From Caballeronia terrestris (GTDB lineage: Bacteria > Pseudomonadota > Gammaproteobacteria > Burkholderiales > Burkholderiaceae): a stretch of DNA of 64,000 nt. Of the stretch, positions 1 to 7,932 are shown one piece after another; positions within the stretch are counted from its first letter, which is position 1, and every line of letters begins with the position of its first letter. The translations under genes were made by a program, and so were the position numbers. The notes under the pieces are model-generated. The model did not search any database, was not told the origin of the DNA, and worked only from the letters and a program-made list of their open reading frames with translations. The stretch lies in NCBI RefSeq assembly GCF_001544515.1, contig NZ_FCOL02000004.1:124001-188000 (forward strand), written 5' to 3'.

Positions 1-538
1 CGCGCGCGACGATCGCTTCCATCTCCGTGACGTTGTTGATCAGCACCGCCGCGAGCGCCGCGCCTTCGCGCGCGCGCACGTCGATGAGATCGGCGATCGC
101 CTGCTTGCCGCACGCGAGCACCGCTTCGCGCAGCGCTTCCGGCGACACGCCGCCTTCCGCCAGCACGCCCGGCCAGCGCAGGATTTCGCCGGTGCGCATG
201 CGTTCGGCGTCGGGGAAGATTTCCAGCACCGAGCGTTCGAGCGCCGCGAGTTGCGAAAGCGTGTCGCGATTCAGCGCGCCCGCGCTCGCCGCCTGCTCCG
301 CACGATTCAGGTTGATACGGATATCGACCTTGCCGCGCGAGAGCTTCGTCATCAGCATTTCGCGCAATTGCGGCTCGCAGGCGCGCACGTCTTCGGGCAT
401 GCGGAAGTTCAGGTCGAGAAAGCGCGAATTCACCGTGCGCAATTCCACCGATACTCCGACGCCCGAGCCATTGGCGCCCGCGCCACCGGCTGCGACTTCG
501 CGCGTCGCGCTCGCATAGCCTGTCATGCTGTAGATCAT
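1..538 (-). CDS. yicC: YicC family endoribonuclease, N-terminal part (cut by window edge)
   Basis: The reverse strand from 538 reads MIYSMTGYASAT, the hallmark start of the YicC family, and stays open to the left edge for 179 codons. Full-length family members are close to 290 residues, so the C-terminal third, which carries the most conserved catalytic region, lies outside the window. YicC proteins are endoribonucleases that act in RNA turnover. The gene is divergent from rph, with 256 bp between the two starts, so two RNA-processing genes may share one control region. I saw no frameshift in the visible part. Family assignment is by recognition of the start motif and the position beside rph, which is the usual arrangement in Burkholderia-type genomes. 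Confidence 0.85.
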   Translation of the reverse strand, partial: MIYSMTGYASATREVAAGGAGANGSGVGVSVELRTVNSRFLDLNFRMPEDVRACEPQLREMLMTKLSRGKVDIRINLNRAEQAASAGALNRDTLSQLAALERSVLEIFPDAERMRTGEILRWPGVLAEGGVSPEALREAVLACGKQAIADLIDVRAREGAALAAVLINNVTEMEAIVAR

Positions 539-794
539 CGTACGTCTCGCGATAGTGCCTTCAGAACGAAGGCCGGTTTGCTACGAGCGCCCGGCTCGAG
601 GTTGGTGCTGTCAGGGCACGCGAGGGTGGCCGGGCGGGGAAGCGAACATTATCCCATTTTTACCGTCATCGCCCGCCAAACGGCCCTGCGTACTGGCGCG
701 CTCGCGGGCGTCGCCGGACGTGCATCTCGAATAACGATAAAATCACGGGTTAAGCGTTGCTTCCTTTTCCCTTCCTTTTTGTCCGCCATCATCC

Positions 795-1556
795 ATGACC
801 GACTCCGTCCTGCTCGACCCCGCCTCCTTCGTCCGCCCGAGCGGCCGTCGCGCGAACCAGTTGCGCGACGTGCGCATCACGCGCCATTACACGAAGCACG
901 CGGAAGGCTCGGTGCTCGTCGAATTTGGCGACACCAAAGTGATCTGCACGGCGAGCATCGCGGAGCGCGTGCCCGAGTTCCTGCGCGGGCGCGACCAGGG
1001 CTGGCTCACGGCGGAATACGGCATGCTGCCGCGCGCGACGCACACGCGCAGCGACCGCGAAGCCGCGCGCGGCAAGCAGACCGGCCGCACGCAGGAAATC
1101 CAGCGGCTGATCGGCCGGGCGCTGCGCTCGGTGTTCGACCTGAACAAGCTGGGCGCGCGCACGCTGCACATCGATTGCGACGTGATCCAGGCCGACGGCG
1201 GCACGCGCACCGCGAGCATCACCGGCGCGTTCGTCGCGGCGCACGATGCCGTCTCGAAGCTGATCGCGGCGGGCAAGATCACGGAATCGCCGATCAACGA
1301 GTTCGTCGCGGCGATTTCAGTCGGCGTGTACGAAGGCGAGCCGGTACTCGATCTCGACTACGACGAAGACTCGCAATGCGACACCGACATGAACGTCGTG
1401 ATGACGGGCGCGGGCGGTTTCGTCGAGGTGCAGGGAACGGCCGAGGGCGTGCCGTTTTCGCGCGCCGAAATGAATACGCTGATGGATCTCGCGCAAAGCG
1501 GCATCGAAGCGTTGATTGCGAAGCAGAAAGCCGCGCTGGAGCAAAAAGGTGTCTGA
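795..1556 (+). CDS. rph: Ribonuclease PH
   Basis: 253 residues, slightly longer than the usual 238-246. RNase PH is a phosphorolytic 3'-5' exoribonuclease that trims tRNA 3' ends, using phosphate and releasing nucleoside diphosphates. The protein begins with the typical PSGR..QLR segment, followed by the VICTASI strand, [14 protein letters not shown], and [13 protein letters not shown], whose arginines belong to the hexamer-stabilising and phosphate-binding region. The conserved [19 protein letters not shown] block and the [11 protein letters not shown] segment are also present. The ATG at 795 is the only sensible start. The coding end overlaps rdgB, so rph, rdgB and hemW look like one transcript with coupled translation. 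Confidence 0.97.
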   Translation: MTDSVLLDPASFVRPSGRRANQLRDVRITRHYTKHAEGSVLVEFGDTKVICTASIAERVPEFLRGRDQGWLTAEYGMLPRATHTRSDREAARGKQTGRTQEIQRLIGRALRSVFDLNKLGARTLHIDCDVIQADGGTRTASITGAFVAAHDAVSKLIAAGKITESPINEFVAAISVGVYEGEPVLDLDYDEDSQCDTDMNVVMTGAGGFVEVQGTAEGVPFSRAEMNTLMDLAQSGIEALIAKQKAALEQKGV

Positions 1557-2166
1557 AGTGAATGGATTGAAGCGCGTCGTGCTTGCGTCGAACAACGCGG
1601 GCAAGCTGCGCGAATTCGCGTCGCTGTTGAGCGCTGCGGGGATCGAACTGATCGCGCAGGGCACGCTTAGTGTTCCGGAAGCGGAAGAACCGCACGTGAC
1701 GTTCGTCGAAAACGCGCTCGCGAAGGCGCGGCACGCGTCGAAACTGACGGGCCTGCCCGCGCTCGCCGACGATTCCGGCCTTTGCGTGCACGCATTGCGC
1801 GGCGCGCCGGGCGTGTATTCGGCGCGCTTCGCGCAACTCGCTGGCGGCGAAAAGAGCGATGCGGCGAACAACGCGCGCCTTATCACCGAGCTGCGCGACA
1901 CGCCGGACCGCCGCGCGTACTATTTCTGCGTGCTCGTGCTCGTGCGTCACGCCGACGACCCCGAACCGCTGATCGCCGAAGGCCGCTGGCATGGCGAAGT
2001 CATCGACGAAGCGCGCGGCGCGAACGGCTTCGGCTACGATCCGCACTTCTTCCTGCCGTCGCTGAACGCGACCGCCGCCGAGCTCGATCCCGCGCGCAAG
2101 AACGCAAGCAGCCATCGCGCGATCGCGCTTCGCGAACTGCTCGCGCGCCTGAAGGAACTGGCGTGA
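1549..2166 (+). CDS. rdgB: RdgB/HAM1 non-canonical purine NTP pyrophosphatase
   Basis: Hydrolyses ITP, dITP and XTP to monophosphates, keeping deaminated purines out of DNA and RNA. The N-terminal substrate motif [14 protein letters not shown] is clear, then [15 protein letters not shown], the metal site [24 protein letters not shown], and the C-terminal [11 protein letters not shown] and [10 protein letters not shown]. An upstream ATG at 1516 exists but would add a non-family leader buried in rph. I chose the GTG at 1549, which has a GGAG at 1538-1541, seven bases before it, and gives 205 residues, the normal family size. The start overlaps the end of rph by 8 bp. GTG at 1558 is a second possibility. 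Confidence 0.95.
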   Translation: MSEVNGLKRVVLASNNAGKLREFASLLSAAGIELIAQGTLSVPEAEEPHVTFVENALAKARHASKLTGLPALADDSGLCVHALRGAPGVYSARFAQLAGGEKSDAANNARLITELRDTPDRRAYYFCVLVLVRHADDPEPLIAEGRWHGEVIDEARGANGFGYDPHFFLPSLNATAAELDPARKNASSHRAIALRELLARLKELA

Positions 2167-3380
2167 GCACCGGTCCGCAGGCCATCAATGTCGTGAAGGC
2201 GTTCACGTCGCCGGGAAGCATCCGGTTGACGTCGCTCCCGCCGCTCTCGCTCTACGTCCACTTTCCGTGGTGCGTGCGCAAGTGCCCCTATTGCGATTTC
2301 AACTCGCACGAGTGGAAAGGCGAGTCGTTTCCCGAAGACCGCTATCTCGACGCCTTGCGCGCCGATCTCGAAAGCGCGCTGCCGCTCGTCTGGGGAAGGC
2401 AGGTGCACACGATTTTCATCGGCGGGGGCACGCCGAGTCTGCTGTCGGCGAAGGGGCTCGACCGCCTGCTGTCGGACGCCCGCGCCCTCCTCCCGCTCGA
2501 CGCCGACGCTGAAATCACGCTCGAAGCCAACCCTGGCACGTTCGAAGCCGCAAAGTTCGCGCAGTTTCGCGCGAGCGGCGTGAACCGGCTGTCGGTGGGC
2601 ATCCAGAGCTTCAACGCGGAGCATCTGAAGGCGCTCGGGCGCATCCACGATTCGACGCAGGCGCATAAAGCCGTCGAAATCGCCGCGCGTCATTTCGACA
2701 ACTTCAATCTCGACCTGATGTTCGCGCTGCCGCAGCAGTCGCTCGACGAATGCCGCCGCGATATCGAGACGGCGATCGGCTTCGCGCCGCCGCATCTGTC
2801 GCTGTATCACCTGACGCTGGAGCCGAATACGCTCTTCGCGAAATTCCCGCCGCAAGTCCCCGACGACGACGCCTCCGCCGACATGCAGGAGTGGATTCAC
2901 GAGCGCACGCGCGAGGCGGGTTACGAGCGCTACGAAGTGTCGGCGTATGCGAAGCCGCATCGGCAGAGCCGGCACAACCTGAACTACTGGCGCTTCGGCG
3001 ACTATCTCGGCATCGGCGCAGGCGCGCATACGAAGCTGTCTTTTCCGCAGAAAATCGTGCGGCAGGCGCGCTACAAGCATCCCGCGACGTACATGGACGA
3101 AGCGCTCGGCGGCAATCCGATCCAGGAAGAGCGCGAAGTCGGGCCGCGCGACCTGCCGTTCGAATTCATGCTGAACACGCTGCGGCTGGTCGAGGGCTTT
3201 CCGGTGCATGCGTTCGTCGAGCGCACGGGCCTCGCGATGTCGACGATCGAGCCCGCGCTCGTCGAAGCCGAACGGCGCGGCCTCATCACGCGCAATTTCG
3301 AGCGCATCGCGCCTACGGAGTTAGGCCAGCGCTTCCTGAACGACCTCCAGGAACTCTTCCTGAAGGACCCCGTCAATTGA
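2163..3380 (+). CDS. hemW: HemW, radical SAM haem chaperone
   Basis: 405 residues. HemW (formerly called oxygen-independent coproporphyrinogen oxidase-like) binds haem and a 4Fe-4S cluster and is thought to deliver haem to target enzymes. The cluster motif CVRKCPYCDF sits at residues 37-46 (Cys37, Cys41, Cys44), preceded by LYVHFPW. The SAM-binding GGGTPSLL, the NRLSVGIQSF segment and NFNLDLMFALPQQ follow, all typical of the family. It has the HemW spacing of cysteines rather than that of true HemN. The GTG start at 2163 overlaps the rdgB stop as GTGA, which is why I prefer it to the longer upstream open frame. Translational coupling in the rph-rdgB-hemW operon is likely. Confidence 0.93.
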   Translation: MSTGPQAINVVKAFTSPGSIRLTSLPPLSLYVHFPWCVRKCPYCDFNSHEWKGESFPEDRYLDALRADLESALPLVWGRQVHTIFIGGGTPSLLSAKGLDRLLSDARALLPLDADAEITLEANPGTFEAAKFAQFRASGVNRLSVGIQSFNAEHLKALGRIHDSTQAHKAVEIAARHFDNFNLDLMFALPQQSLDECRRDIETAIGFAPPHLSLYHLTLEPNTLFAKFPPQVPDDDASADMQEWIHERTREAGYERYEVSAYAKPHRQSRHNLNYWRFGDYLGIGAGAHTKLSFPQKIVRQARYKHPATYMDEALGGNPIQEEREVGPRDLPFEFMLNTLRLVEGFPVHAFVERTGLAMSTIEPALVEAERRGLITRNFERIAPTELGQRFLNDLQELFLKDPVN

Positions 3381-3409
3381 GCGCCCCGAGCACGCTGCCT
3401 GGCTCGGTC

Positions 3410-4600
3410 ATGCGTCATCGTCCGTTCGCGCTCTTCTGGAGCGCGCGGGTGATGTCGTCGGTCGCGTTCCAGATGATGTCTGTCGCCATCGGCTGGCAGA
3501 TTTATTCGATCACGCACAGCGCGTTTGCGCTCGGGCTCGTCGGCCTCGCGCAGTTCCTGCCGATGTTCGTGCTGACGCTCGTCGTCGGCCATGTCGCCGA
3601 TCGCTACGACCGGCGCACGATTGCGTTCGTCTGTCAGATGATCGAGGGCGTCGCGGCGCTCGTGCTCTGCGTCGGCGCGTGGCACGGGTGGCAGAGCGCG
3701 GGCCTCATCTATGCGATCGCGATGATCACGGGCGCGGCGCGCGCGTTCGAATCGCCGTCGATGGCGGCGCTCCTGCCGAACCTGATTCCGCGCACGCAGT
3801 TGCAGCACGCGACCGCGTGGTCGACGTCCGCGAACCAGACCGCGCAGATCCTCGGGCCGGCGTTGGGCGGCTTGCTGTACGGGATCGGCGCGTTGAGCGT
3901 GTATGGCGTGGTGGCGTGCGCGTTTCTCGCGGCGGGCGTGCTGGTGGCATCGATTCGCATCGATGAAGCCGTGCGGATGCGCGCGCCGCTGTCGTTCGAG
4001 GCGCTGTTTTCGGGTATCGCGTTCATTCGACGCAAGCCGGTGATTCTGGGCGCGTTGTCGCTCGATCTCTTCGCGGTGCTGCTCGGCGGCGCGACCGCGC
4101 TCTTGCCGGTGTTCGCGCACGACATCCTGCACACCGGGCCGTGGGGGCTCGGCGTGCTGCGCGCGGCGCCGGCGGCCGGGGCGCTCGCCGGATCGATCTG
4201 GCTCGCGCACTTTCCGCTGCGCCAGCGTGCGGGGACGGCGCTGTTCGCGGGGGTGATCGCTTTCGGGCTTGCGACGATCGTGTTCGGATTGTCGACAAAT
4301 ATCTATTTGTCGATGGTATCGCTCGCTGCGCTGGGGGCGTCGGATGTGATCAGTGTCGTCGTGCGGATGTCGCTCGTGCAATTGCAGACGCCCGACGAAA
4401 TGCGCGGACGCGTCGGCGCGATCAACTCGCTCTTTATCGGAACGTCGAATCAGTTGGGGGAGTTCGAATCGGGGATGACGGCGGGGCTGTTCGGCGCGGT
4501 GCCAGCGGTGCTGATCGGCGGATTGGGGACGATCGCGGTCGCTATGCTGTGGATACGGCTCTTTCCTGCGCTCCGCGCGACGCGCTCGCTGGAAGGCTGA
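3410..4600 (+). CDS. MFS transporter, MFS_3/EntS-like
   Basis: 396 residues, predicted integral inner-membrane protein with about 12 hydrophobic segments. The start LFWSARVMSSVAFQMMSVAIGWQIY and the loop motif GHVADRYDRR between helices 2 and 3 are diagnostic of the major facilitator superfamily; the overall look is the MFS_3 branch that includes the enterobactin exporter EntS. Substrate cannot be read from sequence. The ATG at 3410 follows the hemW stop by 29 bp. A TTG at 3377 that overlaps the hemW stop is an alternative and would add 11 residues; no strong ribosome site decides between them. It may be the last gene of the rph-rdgB-hemW operon. Confidence 0.88.
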   Translation: MRHRPFALFWSARVMSSVAFQMMSVAIGWQIYSITHSAFALGLVGLAQFLPMFVLTLVVGHVADRYDRRTIAFVCQMIEGVAALVLCVGAWHGWQSAGLIYAIAMITGAARAFESPSMAALLPNLIPRTQLQHATAWSTSANQTAQILGPALGGLLYGIGALSVYGVVACAFLAAGVLVASIRIDEAVRMRAPLSFEALFSGIAFIRRKPVILGALSLDLFAVLLGGATALLPVFAHDILHTGPWGLGVLRAAPAAGALAGSIWLAHFPLRQRAGTALFAGVIAFGLATIVFGLSTNIYLSMVSLAALGASDVISVVVRMSLVQLQTPDEMRGRVGAINSLFIGTSNQLGEFESGMTAGLFGAVPAVLIGGLGTIAVAMLWIRLFPALRATRSLEG

Positions 4601-4644
4601 GGCGTCCGCTGAGCGGAAAAGTTGCGCTACAATACGCGCCTTCT

Positions 4645-4734
4645 GGAGGTGTGGCCGAGCGGTTTAAGGCACCGGTCTTGAAAACCGGCGAAGGAGTGAT
4701 CCTTCCGTGAGTTCGAATCTCACCGCCTCCGCCA
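4645..4734 (+). tRNA. tRNA-Ser(UGA)
   Basis: Ninety bases with a long variable arm. The acceptor GGAGGTG pairs with CGCCTCC at 4724-4730, followed by discriminator G and an encoded CCA. The anticodon stem CCGGT/ACCGG encloses the loop cttgaaa, giving anticodon TGA. GTTCGAATC forms the T-loop. A TACAAT at 4628-4633 fits a -10 box just upstream. The type II variable arm and the anticodon make serine certain. Confidence 0.97.
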
Positions 4735-4907
4735 GAATTTCTTATCGGCGGGGTTCCACCTGCCGTCGAATCTCCCTCTTCCTTCTCCAGCTTCCGACGT
4801 AACGTCTCCAGAAGCGCGTGTCCTCCACGTTTGAACCGCGTCAAATCGGCGTCGGTGAGTTCACGCACTTCGCCGTCTTCATTTGTCAGGCGCTGGCTGG
4901 TTGTCAT
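4735..4907 (-). pseudogene. Possible BrnA-like antitoxin fragment running into the tRNA
   Basis: An ATG at 4907 opens a frame beginning MTTSQRLTNEDGEVRELTDA and continuing DLTRFKRGGHALLETLRRKL. The NEDGEVRELTDAD block resembles the N terminus of BrnA-type antitoxins, which normally go on to a ribbon-helix-helix part. Here the similarity ends after about 36 residues. The frame then runs without a stop through the complement of tRNA-Ser(UGA) to 4542, which is not real coding. I read it as the leftover 5' end of an antitoxin gene beside a tRNA 3' end, a common site for mobile-element junctions. No BrnT toxin partner is visible. It could be chance similarity. The remaining 150 bp up to the next gene hold only that gene's leader. 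Confidence 0.35.
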
Positions 4908-5058
4908 ACGCTTCTGGATTACGAGTAACGATCCTGTCGTATATAGAAAACCTGCCCCTCTGATAACCGTCCACGACAAAAAATCACCCCCCACGCGAAC
5001 GCCCGCGCCACTTCCAACTCAAACGCGTTCGCCCACAAGAACACAAGGAGCCCCGCCA

Positions 5059-5379
5059 ATGAGAATCGCTGCCGCCATCGCTTTCGGGATATTCACGATG
5101 AGCGCCCTTTCCGCGAATGCGGACGAGTCCTCGGGCAGCCAATGGCGCTTCACCGAGACCACGCTCTTCGAACTGATCCAGAACGGCTACTCGATAGTCG
5201 CCGTCACGCGCGACGCGGCGCGCGCCGGGTCATCGTCGGCGGAAGATACGTTCTTCCTGCAAAAGACCAACAGCGTCTATAAATGCTTCGAGAACCACGC
5301 CGTCGATGCCAGCGCGAAACGGCCCTCGGCGCCCGTCGAATGCTACGAGTTGACCAAGCCTAGCGTGACGACGAAGTGA
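5059..5379 (+). CDS. Small exported protein of unknown function
   Basis: 106 residues. The ATG at 5059 is preceded by AAGGAG at 5045-5050 with an 8-base gap, so the start is well supported. The N terminus MRIAAAIAFGIFTMSALSANA is a textbook signal peptide with cleavage expected after ANA, leaving a periplasmic protein of about 85 residues. The mature part contains two cysteines (VYKCFENHAV and PVECYELTK) that could form a disulfide. I do not recognise the family. It stands alone between tRNA-Ser(UGA) and two small minus-strand genes. Codon use matches the neighbours, so it is probably a resident gene rather than a recent arrival. Confidence 0.72.
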   Translation: MRIAAAIAFGIFTMSALSANADESSGSQWRFTETTLFELIQNGYSIVAVTRDAARAGSSSAEDTFFLQKTNSVYKCFENHAVDASAKRPSAPVECYELTKPSVTTK

Positions 5380-5381
5380 AA

Positions 5382-5415
5382 ACATCCCGCGCGCATTGAC
5401 CGCCGCACGGGATGT
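5382..5415. terminator. Hairpin between convergent small genes
   Basis: ACATCCCG at 5382-5389 and CGGGATGT at 5408-5415 form a perfect 8-bp stem immediately after the exported-protein stop and before the convergent small gene. There is no clear T-run, so terminator function is a guess. Confidence 0.4.
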
Positions 5416-5436
5416 CACCAAGCCCAAGTAAAACCA

Positions 5437-5595
5437 TCAGTTGTCGTCAGATCGCACCGGTGGCCGCTCATGCGGCGCGGGCTCGGCCTTGTCGGCATCC
5501 GGTTTCGACGGAGCGTCCTGTGGCGAAGCCGACGGCACCGGTCTGTCAGTAGGCGCTGGCTTCACCGGCTCGGCGTTGGTAGAAGCAGTAGACAT
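5437..5595 (-). CDS. Small Pro-rich disordered protein
   Basis: 52 residues starting MSTASTNAEPVKPAPTDRP. The ATG at 5595 has a GGGAG ribosome site upstream on the minus strand, which favours it over the longer open frame. The product is rich in Pro, Ala, Asp and charged residues, lacks hydrophobic stretches and cysteine, and is almost certainly intrinsically disordered. No function can be assigned. It lies 55 bp downstream of a second small hydrophilic gene on the same strand with its own ribosome site, so the two may be co-expressed. The composition resembles small stress-associated hydrophilic proteins, but this is only a compositional comparison. Confidence 0.6.
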   Translation of the reverse strand: MSTASTNAEPVKPAPTDRPVPSASPQDAPSKPDADKAEPAPHERPPVRSDDN

Positions 5596-5650
5596 CGCGT
5601 TCTCCCGATGACGGGGCACATTCCCCAACATCAAGTTAGCACCAAACGCG

Positions 5651-5806
5651 TCAACCTACATCCGGCTCCCCTTCGCCGTCCTTCTTCCCCGGATTGTCAT
5701 TAGGCCCTTGCTTGCGCGCATCGTCGTCGCGCTCCGGCAGCTTGCTCTTTTCGTTGTCGCTGTGTTCGGCGGGCTGTGCGTCGCTCGCCTGGTTCGTATC
5801 GCTCAT
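5651..5806 (-). CDS. Small acidic disordered protein
   Basis: 51 residues, MSDTNQASDAQPAEHSDNEK at the start and a Gly/Asp/Glu-rich tail. The minus strand carries AGGAGGAGA just upstream of the ATG at 5806, an excellent ribosome site, so this is a real gene despite its length. There is no hydrophobic core, no cysteine and no aromatic residue. It sits directly upstream of the other small hydrophilic gene and divergent from the TonB-C lipoprotein. Both small genes begin MS-T and share a Ser/Asp/Pro/Lys-dominated composition, so they may be distant paralogues, though the resemblance is too low-complexity to prove it. Confidence 0.62.
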   Translation of the reverse strand: MSDTNQASDAQPAEHSDNEKSKLPERDDDARKQGPNDNPGKKDGEGEPDVG

Positions 5807-5934
5807 CGCTGTCTCCTCCTGTGTTGGGATGATGAAAGCGCCAGCAATGCGCGGTCCCGCTCGCACGCATGGTGCCCCGCGACGCTTTTGACTAACATGA
5901 AGTCATAACAGCCAGCAGCACACCGGGGGCCGCC

Positions 5935-6417
5935 ATGACCGCATCCATGCAAGAGCACGCGCAGCGCCTGAGCGCCGCGCTGATCGCAATCGCCCTCGCG
6001 GCCTGCACGATCACGCCGCCGCCGAAGTCCGTCGAAAGCCGTCCGCCCGCGGCCGTCAGCAGCGCGACGCTCGATCAGTACAAAACACGCGTCGCGCAGC
6101 GTATCTTCGAGCGCAATCCGTCGCTCGTCCTGAAGGGCACGCCGCAAGCAATGCTGCGTTCGTTCGTCGTGGTGTCGTTCACCGTCGATCGCGGCGGGCG
6201 CGTGGTCGAATCGTCCGTTTACCGCACCAACGGCGACGACGAAGCCGAAGCCACCGCGCTCGCCTCGCTGCGCCGTGCGTCGCCGTTGCCGGAACCGCCC
6301 GCGCGCCTTCTGAACGGCAGCGGCCGGCTCGAACTCTTCGAAGGCTGGATGTTCAACGACAACGGCAAGTTCCAGTTGCAGACGTCACACTCGCCGCAAG
6401 CGACCACCATCGATTAG
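5935..6417 (+). CDS. TonB C-terminal domain lipoprotein
   Basis: 160 residues. The leader ends in LAAC, a lipobox with the acylated cysteine near residue 24, followed by a Pro-rich tether. The body contains SFVVVSFTVDRGGRVVESSV and ATALASLRRASPLPEPP, the pattern of the TonB C-terminal (energy-transducer-like) fold as found in many standalone periplasmic proteins. It is probably an outer- or inner-membrane-anchored lipoprotein; a real role in TonB transport is unlikely because no ExbB or ExbD is nearby and the transmembrane anchor is replaced by a lipid. MTASMQEH has two possible starts; the first is used here. Confidence 0.75.
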   Translation: MTASMQEHAQRLSAALIAIALAACTITPPPKSVESRPPAAVSSATLDQYKTRVAQRIFERNPSLVLKGTPQAMLRSFVVVSFTVDRGGRVVESSVYRTNGDDEAEATALASLRRASPLPEPPARLLNGSGRLELFEGWMFNDNGKFQLQTSHSPQATTID

Positions 6418-6429
6418 CCGTCTGGCCGG

Positions 6430-6459
6430 TTGCCCCGCGCGACGCACGATCGTTATAAT
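6430..6459 (+). promoter_or_regulatory. Candidate sigma-70 promoter for the MHS transporter
   Basis: TTGCCC at 6430-6435 and a perfect TATAAT at 6454-6459 are separated by 18 bp, about 160 bp before the transporter start. This would give a leader of roughly 155 bases. The prediction rests on the consensus match only. Confidence 0.5.
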
Positions 6460-6621
6460 TTTCGCCACGCCCAGCCGGCCCCGTCCGGCACGGCGCAACG
6501 CTTGCCCGTCGACCCGCGCGAGGAAGCGTTCCGCACGCAGCGCCGCACATCACGACATGCCGCGGCGCCCGCCGATCCTCTGAGAGACGCCCATTCCAGC
6601 AACAAAGACAACGGAGACTCC

Positions 6622-7926
6622 ATGTCCTCAGCATCGCTTTCCGCCGACGCGCCCAATAACGGAAAAAACAGCGCCTCGCGCGTGATCTTCGCGAGCTTCA
6701 TCGGCACCGCCATCGAGTTCTACGATTTCTACGTGTACGCCACCGCGGCGGCGCTCGTCATCGGGCCGGTGTTCTTCCCGCACGGCTCGCCGGCAGCGCA
6801 GGCGCTCTCGGCATTCGTCACGTTCGGCATCGCGTTCATCGCGCGGCCGATCGGCTCGTTCATCTTCGGGCACTTCGGCGACCGCATCGGCCGCAAGTCG
6901 ACGCTCGTCGCGTCGCTGCTCGTGATGGGCGTCTCGACGACGCTCATCGGCTTCGTCCCCGGCTACGATTCGATCGGCAGCGCCGCTCCCGTGCTGCTGT
7001 GCATCTTGCGCTTCGGGCAAGGCATCGGTCTCGGCGGTGAATGGGGCGGCGCAGCGCTCCTCGCGACGGAATACGCGCCGCCCGGCAAGCGCGGCTGGTT
7101 CGGCATGTTCCCGCAACTCGGGCCGTCGATCGGTTTCCTGGCGTCGAACGGCCTGTTCTTCGGCCTCGCGCTCTCGCTCTCCGACGACCAGTTCCGCAGT
7201 TGGGGCTGGCGCGTGCCGTTCCTCGTGAGCGCGGTGCTCGTCGCGCTAGGGCTCTACGTGCGCCTGAAAATCGCGGAGACGCCGGCGTTTCGCGCGGCCA
7301 TCGAGCGGCACGAGCGCGTGCGCGTGCCCATCGCGACGCTCCTCGGCCAATACCTCGCGCCGACCCTCCTCGGCGCGCTGGCGATGGTCGTCTGCTACAC
7401 GCTCTTTTACATTTCGACAGTATTTTCGCTCTCGTACGGCGTGTCGACGCTGCATTTCTCGCGCGAGAAATTCCTCGGCCTCTTGTGCTTCGCGGTGATC
7501 TTCATGGCGATCGCGACGCCGATCTCCGCGCGCGCCAGCGACCGCTTCGGGCGCCGGCCCGTTCTGATCGTCGGCTGCATCGCGGCGATCCTGTCCGGCT
7601 TCACGATGGCGCCGCTGCTCGGTAGCGGCAACACCTACGCCGTCGCGCTCTTCCTGACGCTCGAACTGTTCGTGATGGGCGTGACCTTCGCCCCGATGGG
7701 CGCGCTCCTGCCCGAACTCTTCCCGACGAGCGTGCGCTACACCGGCGCCGGCGTCGCATACAACCTCGGGGGGATTCTGGGGGCGTCGGTGGCGCCGTAC
7801 ATCGCGCAACTGCTCGCGAATCGCGGCGGGCTCGCGTGGGTGGGCGGCTATGTGTCGGTGGCGGCGGCGGTCAGTCTCGTCGGCGTGCTGTGCATGCGCG
7901 AGACGCGCGATATCAGGTTGAGTTGA
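6622..7926 (+). CDS. MFS transporter, metabolite:H+ symporter (MHS) family
   Basis: 434 residues, about 12 transmembrane segments. The N-terminal block GTAIEFYDFYVYATAAALV is the signature of the MHS branch (KgtP, ProP, ShiA), which imports organic acids or osmolytes with protons. The loop motif GHFGDRIGRKSTLV and the segment GIGLGGEWGGAALLATEYAPPGKR are also typical. The substrate cannot be predicted. The ATG at 6622 has GGAGA at 6613-6617. Upstream in-frame codons would extend into a low-quality leader, so I discard them. The gene ends 6 bp from the convergent OpgC gene, so transcripts probably overlap. Confidence 0.92.
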   Translation: MSSASLSADAPNNGKNSASRVIFASFIGTAIEFYDFYVYATAAALVIGPVFFPHGSPAAQALSAFVTFGIAFIARPIGSFIFGHFGDRIGRKSTLVASLLVMGVSTTLIGFVPGYDSIGSAAPVLLCILRFGQGIGLGGEWGGAALLATEYAPPGKRGWFGMFPQLGPSIGFLASNGLFFGLALSLSDDQFRSWGWRVPFLVSAVLVALGLYVRLKIAETPAFRAAIERHERVRVPIATLLGQYLAPTLLGALAMVVCYTLFYISTVFSLSYGVSTLHFSREKFLGLLCFAVIFMAIATPISARASDRFGRRPVLIVGCIAAILSGFTMAPLLGSGNTYAVALFLTLELFVMGVTFAPMGALLPELFPTSVRYTGAGVAYNLGGILGASVAPYIAQLLANRGGLAWVGGYVSVAAAVSLVGVLCMRETRDIRLS

Positions 7927-7932
7927 CGCGTT

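Noticed and set aside
2750..3409. Extension of the MFS transporter frame back to 2750
   Set aside because: The upstream part is an out-of-frame shadow of hemW.
4542..4734. Coding frame on the minus strand reading through tRNA-Ser(UGA)
   Set aside because: It is the complement of the tRNA gene; such translations are a common artefact of serine tRNA genes.
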